Assembly: GCA_023078685.1 (NCBI GenBank)
Contig: JALGAS010000009.1
Coordinates: forward strand, 744,001 to 808,000
Direction of reading: 5' to 3'
From: Neopestalotiopsis rosae
Lineage: Eukaryota > Ascomycota > Sordariomycetes > Amphisphaeriales > Sporocadaceae
Length of the DNA stretch: 64,000 nt
Part shown: in pieces, positions 57,348-64,000 of the stretch
Position numbering within the stretch: position 1 is the stretch's first letter
Layout of the letters: each line of letters opens with the position of its first letter
Translations under genes and position numbers: made by a program
The notes under the pieces: model-generated
Told to the model about the DNA's origin: nothing
Seen by the model: the letters and a program-made list of their open reading frames with translations, nothing else
Database searches by the model: none

Positions 57348-60300
57348 CTATGCAGAAGCCTCTGCATTGTGGTGATCTTCTTCGTCCATGAGCTGCTCCG
57401 ACTCGTCCAATTTATTGCTCAGATCTCTGGCTTGGCTGATGACATCCTTGCTCCGCGCAGCCAAAAGAAGCTTCTCTGCGTTGGCTGGAAGTCCCAGATA
57501 TGTCGGAGGTTCTCGCTCAGGCAGCTTATTGATCCAGTCTTGGAACGCTTCAAGGCTGCCCTCGCTGGGAACTGCGAGCCCGCCACTTTCGTTGTCCTCG
57601 ATGAGCTTGTGCTCGTGTTCGAAGGCATTCACGTGCAATGTCTTGTCCACCAGGCCGTCTAGCACCCGGTAATCACCATCATCATCAATCTTGCCACCGT
57701 AAGTGATGCGAACCAAGCTGCGAATCATATCCCATGGGATATTCTTGGGATCGATATTGGAACGATTTTGGGCAACATTCTCGAGCCAGGTATCGACTAT
57801 AAATGCAGAGCATTCGTACTATAATTCGGTCAGTTGACATTTCAGAAAGCGCGGCGGGGGGACAAATACTCACGTCGGCATCGTTGAACTCCCAGAATTG
57901 CTTCCATCCCAAGGGTACATATCGCAGGCGCTCCTGAATGACTGCATGCAAGAACGACAGTAGGAAGTACAGTCTGGTTCTCTCCCGTGGGTCCTTGACG
58001 GCTCTGCTCGAAAATGAGGCCATTGAGTCCTTCATGTTTGCCCTGACACCCGCGGGCTGTTCATTCATCAAGATGCGAGAGGCACGCAGGAAATTGACCG
58101 GAATTTTGGGTTGTGCCTCCATTGACAAGAATAGCCTAAAGTCGGGATGGGGATGCTTTCTCGATTCGAGTCGTTTCTCCAATGATTGAAGCCAGTCTGG
58201 AGTAAGGTGCACATTCTTGATCAGTACCCAGCGTCCATTACTGGAAGCGTCTGCAATGGCCTTGTCAGCCACATCTTGAGATTTCTTGGATCCCATTGCC
58301 ACGTTCGTGCAAGACACGCCCAATCGCTGGACCAGCTGGTCCACCTTGTAACTTGCATCAAATCCTCGGGTTGAGACTAGGGAGATTGGAGTGCCCAATT
58401 TCACCTGCTCAGTCGTTCGCTTTAGATCTTCGGTGACTTCAAAGAAGCCAGCGCCAAACACGGAAGTGATCAGTCGCTCTGCCGCTGGCACAAAACGGTC
58501 CACTCGGAAGAGCTTGATGAGGAGCAGGGACAAGAGACCTTGATCGTACAGGCCAGTATCGGCATCCCATGGCTGTGGAACATGGTCTTCAGCATTCTCC
58601 TCTGTCAAGAATTTGTCCCAGACCGTATCTGGGATGGAGTCAAGCTTGCTTCCAAGTACACTGATCTCTTTGGCCTTTGTGATCGCCTCTGCTTTGGCAT
58701 CTGTCTCGGTTGAGAGATCTCGGCCTTGGGTACTGTCATCCAAGATGATGTGCAGTATATCCTTGTCCAATGGATACAACTGCTTTGGTGTTGCCCGCAG
58801 GAGTAGTAGGGCAAATATGATCAGGTGCTTCTGGAAGATACTGGACGCCGTCTGCCTGAATGTATTGACAAACAGATCACGAACAATAATCTTGCGACGA
58901 GCCTCGTCATTCTCCTTGGGCTCCTTGGCTAGATTTTCATTCTCGCGCAGCACCTTGTTGAAGATGTCGAGGAAGTATTGCAGCGAGAACTGATAGAAGC
59001 GGTCAATGTTGTGCAATTGATCCAGCACGGAAAATATCGAGCTACATGACTGAGCGACAACATTGTATTGGCGGGTAGTTGTCTCAAGTTCGGCCATGAT
59101 ATTCTCGGTATCGCTCATCTTTTCGGCGATTTCCGCCGCCTCCTTCTTGAGACTCTCGAGGTTGCTGATGAGAGAGTCATTCTCGAGCAAGTTCCCTTCG
59201 GCTTCGTTCAAGGCCTGGAGAAGATTATTTTCGAGCCTGCGGAGCTTGATCTTGTACTCCCCCTGGGCTTTGATGAAGTTTGAGCGTTTCTCATCGACAT
59301 CAGGGCGCTCAGATTTCAGTACTTGGTCCAAGGACTGGGTCTGCAGACTGCTTTGCGTCACGGTAAAGTTGACGAATGTTGTACGACTGCAAATATCCGG
59401 CGGGAACGAGACTGATGGATCTCGCGTAGAGAGGTACAACTTGAAAGACGGCGAAAAGTCGATTTGCTGCTTGCCGAGCTGAATCAAGACGCGACCACCT
59501 GTTCGTTGGTACTCCCTGTTCAAGACAGGGTTCAAGACGGGGTCGAGGTGCTCTGCATCTTGAATCAATATGGGGTTACCAAAACGAATGGCACTTTCGA
59601 GTTGCTTTGCAAAATTGGCGTCGAGGAAACTCGTCGTAGTCAGACGGCGGTCCTTGAATTCCTTGAGCAAGAAATCTGTAACTCCACCCGATGGGTCCAC
59701 AATCAATGGGTAGCGGTTGTAGCGCTTCAGTATGATGGCGTTCTCGGTGCAGAGGTCGTCGACTGAGAGGCCGTTGTTCTGCCACTGCAGTCGCTCGTCA
59801 GCCACGGAGAGATATTCTGTGATCGCATTTGCTTGTTTTAATGCGATTCCAGATGCTGCAACCTGCTGAAGCCATTCGTCCATCATGGACTTTCGAAAGA
59901 CTTGATCGTACAAGCCACCGTAAGCCAGGAAGGCAGCCGCCAACAATACATCGCCAACGAGAGTGCCCATCTGGAGTGCGAAGGACTTGCTTGATTCATC
60001 CCATCGATATTTTTCAGATTCAAGACCACGGATCAGCTCATTGCTGCGAGCTAATTTTTCTTCCGTACTGCTCATTTTGTTCCCTGTATCTGTTTGCTCC
60101 ACCAAGAGCTTTTCATGATGTAACTTAAGCTCCTCGGATCGCTTTTCAAGCGATTTCATCTCCCGCTCATTGTCTGCGGCCTGAGTTTCGAGACGGCGCA
60201 ATTTTTCGGCTTGATCAGCAATTTTCTTTTCCATGGGTTCAATCTTGTGAAGCACGTCGGAATATGTGACCTGTGCTTTCAGCCATTTGAGCAACGGACC

Positions 60301-63300
60301 ACAGGCCTTGCTCGATCTCGTGACGGCCTCCTCGGTAAAGTTCGCATCATCCAAGTACTTCTCTATGACATTCTGTCGATTCGTATCCGTCATCTTTCTT
60401 GCATCGTAATGCAAAAGGGTGTCTTGGAAATCTCTGCTACGCGTGACGGCTCGGCTTTGGTTCCAATCGCCTTCTTTTTCAGACTGTCCAATCAGGACCA
60501 AGACGGCATAAATGGTATTCTTGACGTATGGTGGGGGGTTTCCGAATGCAGCAAGTTCTGTCAAGTGCTGTTTCTTGATCGACTTGACGGCATCTTTTGC
60601 TGCCTCGAGAGCTGGTAAAGCGGAGGCAAGTTTTAGAGTGACTTCCTTCTGTTTTTGTTGTGTTTCGTTGGTTTCTTCATCCAACTCGCCCTTTAGTTTT
60701 TTGCCTTCTTCTTTCATTTTGTCTAGCTGCGTATTTTGTTTCACTACTTTATCGAACTGGACGCTTGTTTCGGCTTTCTTCGCGCTCAGCTCCTTTCGGA
60801 ACTTTATCAGATCTTTCTCAAGCTTGTGAACGTCTTCCACAGCACTGTTGAGTTTAGCTAGACCAGTGTTGAGATGTCGTTGCTGGTCTTCTAGATCGTC
60901 CCTTTTCTCTTTGTACAAATTCACGTACTGTGCAACGAAATCCAAGAAGTGTCGGGGCGTCAGGAAAGTAGTCTTGTTCTGCTGCGTACGGAGGCGGCGA
61001 TTGAATTGATGCAGCGAGTGGTGGATGTAGACCATGGAGTTGATAACAGTGTCTCTGTGGGATGCTGGGAGTTCCAGGCCGCGATAAGCAACCGGAATTG
61101 TGTCAGCAGAAACGAAGTCAGGTTTATCAAGGTCGATCTGAGATGTTAACTCCTTGCCAACTTGAAAGTAGGCTTCGTCAGACCAGTCGCCCATCCAGTT
61201 GAGAACGCAACGGTTGAACAGGGCAGGACTAGTGGCAGCTTTTGAAGACAGGCCTTCCTCGGGCGGGTTCATTGTGAAAACCACGTGCAGGTTCTTCACA
61301 ATTTTCCCAGTGAACCATTTATACAACTCATCATTGGATTCGAGAATTTGACCTTCTCTTTGTGCTCCTTCTCTGCAGGCGGTCATCAAAGTAGTGTACT
61401 CGTCGCCCTCGAAGAGACCAGGAACCTCTGCATTAGCTAGCAGTGTGTTCATTCGCTCGAGGAAGCCAGAATCCAAAACATTGGACTCGTCCATGATGAA
61501 GCACATCTTTTGATCTTTAGTTCCACAAGCGCGGAGGACTTCTCGCAAGTCGTCATCGAAGTCGGTAGCGGAGTATTTGCCGTGGACCTTGATCTGGAAG
61601 ACCTTGAGACCATTCATCCAAGCGACAAAACGGGACAGGGTAGTCTTTCCGCTGCCACTGACACCAATGAGAATGAGATGGCCTTGAGGCTGCTGGAACA
61701 CACGGTCGATTCGCAAAGCGTGCTCGAGCACTTCGTTGAACAGGACCAATGGCATATCGACTTCTTCTTCGCAAAAAGTCTTGAGACGTTCTTTGACAAA
61801 GGTACGCAGCTCTTCTCTTCCGACGGGGACATAATTTCTGTTGAGCCAGTTTGAAAACAAAATGGGCCCACCAAGTGCCTTGACTTCGTCGATTTGCGGA
61901 AAGTACTTTAGAGCAATTCTGTTAATGGTCTCGACCGTCCATTGTCTCTCCTGCTCTGTCACGAGTCGATCGTGGAAAAGACGCAAGGCTTCGTGGGCCC
62001 AGATGCGGACTAGTCCATTCAGATTCATGGACTCGACCTCACGCAGTGCCTCATACACACCACGCACCCACCTTGTAAGTTCACGTGGACTGTAGACATA
62101 GTGTGGCTGGTCCTTTGCGGTGAATCTTTGTTGAGACTCCAGATAGAATCTGACCATGGCCTGCGTAAAGTCGTCGGCATAGCCACGAATGTCATTGTGC
62201 GTCTTGAGTACGGCGCTGTTGAAGGTGCCGTAGATTTGGTTGAGAGAAATCTCGCCGGGGTAGTCAACCATGATTAAGGGCGCGTGTCTAAGGAAACGGG
62301 GAGTGAGGGGTGTTCGTCCGGCATCTGTAGGGGGGTTACAAGCGCCAACAAACTGAATCCTATCAAGTGTCACCCAGGCTTTGTCTTTTGTTCTCCAGAA
62401 ACCATTATGTTCCACCAACTGTCGAAGGAAGGAAATGGCACGTTGAGTTCCGTATTGGTCCGGGGCGGGCAGATTGATTTCATCGCAGAAGACCACGAGC
62501 CACTTGCCAGTTTGGGTTGGCGATAGAACCACACCATTGAGTGTCTTCTTGTACTCGCAATATTGGTCGAATGTCTTGATGAGCAAGTCAGGAGTCGTGG
62601 CACTTGAGAAATTGAGACCTGCAACTTCCATGTTTGGTAGTTTGCGCAGAGCACTGAAAAGTGTCATCGTTTTACCAGAACCGGGGGGGCCACAGAGCAG
62701 GAGGGGCTTGTGGTCTGCCAGCCAAGAGTATAGAACATCTTCATGGCGCACGGTATCAGTAGTCGGGATGACAACATCAGTCTGTACGATGCTGTCCACA
62801 TGGACTTCAATGGCCGGCACTTGAGCCTGCCAGGGAACCCACTCAGCTCGGGGCAGGGACACATCGAAATCGATGAGCGAGCTAGTTCCATCAATGGGTG
62901 GCTGCCCGAACTTTGCCAGATTTGAAACACTGTCACCAAACGCCTTGCGATCCGCCAAAGGACAGTCACCCGTGAACGCCCAGACTAGGGCAAGCAGAAG
63001 CTTTTTCGATATATAGGCTTCACTTTGATCGGTGTCCAGGGGGAAGTCACTATGCTGAGCGTTGTACTCGACGAGATTGCGAACAGCCTTGTTCAACAAT
63101 GAGAAGAGCGTCTGCAAAACACGAATTGGCGTGAACAACATGATGTGGTTGTAGGATTGTGCCTCCTTGAGAGCAGCATGGATGAAGCTGTCCGTTGTCA
63201 GACATTCTTCAAGATAAGCGGCTGCTTGCTTCTGCAAGGAGAGAGCTAATGTGCTGTTGAGATCGACCAGCACATCCTCGTCCAAGTTCTCAAAGAGATT

Positions 63301-64000
63301 ATTGCGCAGGCTCTCGAGATAGTGAGCAACCATCATGTTTGTGTTGACAACGTCCTCACTGAACCATACCATACCACAACGACTCACAGTGGCAGGTGTG
63401 GCATGATTGAGATTCTCAACTTCAAACATTACCCGAACGTTGGCTGGAAGATTGAGACGTTCACCGTTGGGCAGTGTCAGGAGCTTGTTGTCATCGAGAA
63501 CAGAATTCAGGTTTTCAACCCACTCTGGGTCGACATCACCATCGAAAATGATCCAGTGCCGCTTGCTGTCTTCTCCACGAAGATTATCAATGATGGCTCG
63601 CAAAATGCTGGTGAATAGGCCATCAGTCCATTCGCGCGTCGTGGGGTCAAGCACTCCGTACAATGCTTCCTTGGACATGACTTTGGAGTCTATGACGTGG
63701 CAGACACCCTGGATGCCCTCTGCCTCCTTGAGAGCGTCGAGAAGTAATCTCCAGGCGACGGATTTTCCAGATCCAGAATCTCCAACCATCATGACACCGT
63801 GGTGAATGTTTTGAATCTGATACAGTTGTATGATCTTCGTCATCCACGTGTCGCCAACAACCAGATTCTGTGCTTTGGCTAAGCTTCGTATCGCTGCCTC
63901 AAGCTTGCCAAGGTCACCGGGGACGTATTGCACTCCCTCGAAGCAATTTGCCTCGACAGATTCCATGATAGCCACATCCTTCTGGAGAAGTTTTGGAGCA
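57348..64000 (-). CDS. DYN1: Cytoplasmic dynein heavy chain, C-terminal half (partial, runs off the window)
   Basis: Model complement(join(57348..57818,57874..>64000)), 2198 residues present, about half the usual length of roughly 4300. The motor moves toward microtubule minus ends and drives nuclear migration and endosome transport in hyphae. The part present begins just before AAA2 (P-loop GDSGSGKS at about 63770). AAA3 follows ([19 protein letters not shown], about 62680), then AAA4 ([18 protein letters not shown], about 61650). The stalk coiled coils (about 60850-60560 and 60280-60060) flank the microtubule-binding tip ([18 protein letters not shown], about 60520). AAA5, AAA6 and the C-terminal domain complete the chain. 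One 55-bp intron (57819-57873) near the end joins FNDAD to YECSAFIV. The open frame of more than 6 kb shows no breaks. In Aspergillus this gene is nudA. Confidence 0.97.

Overview
The window is nuclear DNA of a filamentous ascomycete (Pezizomycotina). Short introns of about 50-180 bp with GTRNGT donors and CTRAC-type branch points, a cytoplasmic dynein heavy chain gene, a bli-3 homologue, a DMA1-type FHA-RING ligase and GPI-anchored Ser/Thr-rich wall proteins all fit this. The many scattered TAGGTA/TACCTA microsatellites suggest a Sordariomycete, possibly Hypocreales; that last step is inference. Splice models were built by hand. Every intact multi-exon gene closes in frame, but no transcript data were available.

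Layout. 0.5-2.3 kb: a purine/cytosine permease (-). 3.4-5.3 kb: decayed helicase-like and ankyrin-like coding relics around an AT-rich block, then 2 kb with nothing recognisable. 7.5-11.3 kb: two small secreted proteins (one with a probable propeptide, one with eight cysteines) and a BLI-3-like flavin-binding split-barrel protein. 13.9-18.7 kb: housekeeping genes, namely an F-box protein, SNU23 (spliceosome) and DPH5 (diphthamide synthesis). 20.4-21.4 kb: a membrane-anchored surface protein broken by an in-frame TAG. 22.0-31.7 kb: a gene-poor repeat island. It holds two unrelated miniature inverted-repeat elements, one with a clear 9-bp target duplication and nested in an older repeat; a 75-bp-arm hairpin; a 67-bp tandem duplication; and two further dispersed modules found in two and three copies.

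31.7-39.9 kb: right at the edge of the island lies an alpha/beta-hydrolase of the type found at the N terminus of fungal NLR-like proteins, here standing alone. It is followed by three carbohydrate/ester-active genes: a GDSL esterase, a GPI-anchored GH76 (DFG5-like) protein and a secreted GH43-like protein. 43.3-50.0 kb: housekeeping genes, namely a DMA1/CHFR-like ligase, the mitochondrial oxaloacetate carrier OAC1, and NCS2/CTU2 for tRNA 2-thiolation. 53.2-55.8 kb: a GPI-anchored surface protein and a PEX11-family peroxin. 57.3-64.0 kb: the C-terminal half of the cytoplasmic dynein heavy chain (-), which runs off the right end.

No gene cluster for a single pathway is evident. Conserved cell-biology genes sit in blocks separated by lineage-specific secreted or surface proteins and repeat debris, with the accessory genes next to the repeats. 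I see no intact transposase, rRNA, tRNA or CRISPR. The most unusual signals are the two small terminal-inverted-repeat elements carrying GTGCA-rich arrays, the long hairpin, and a splice-created ATGA stop/start overlap at the F-box gene.
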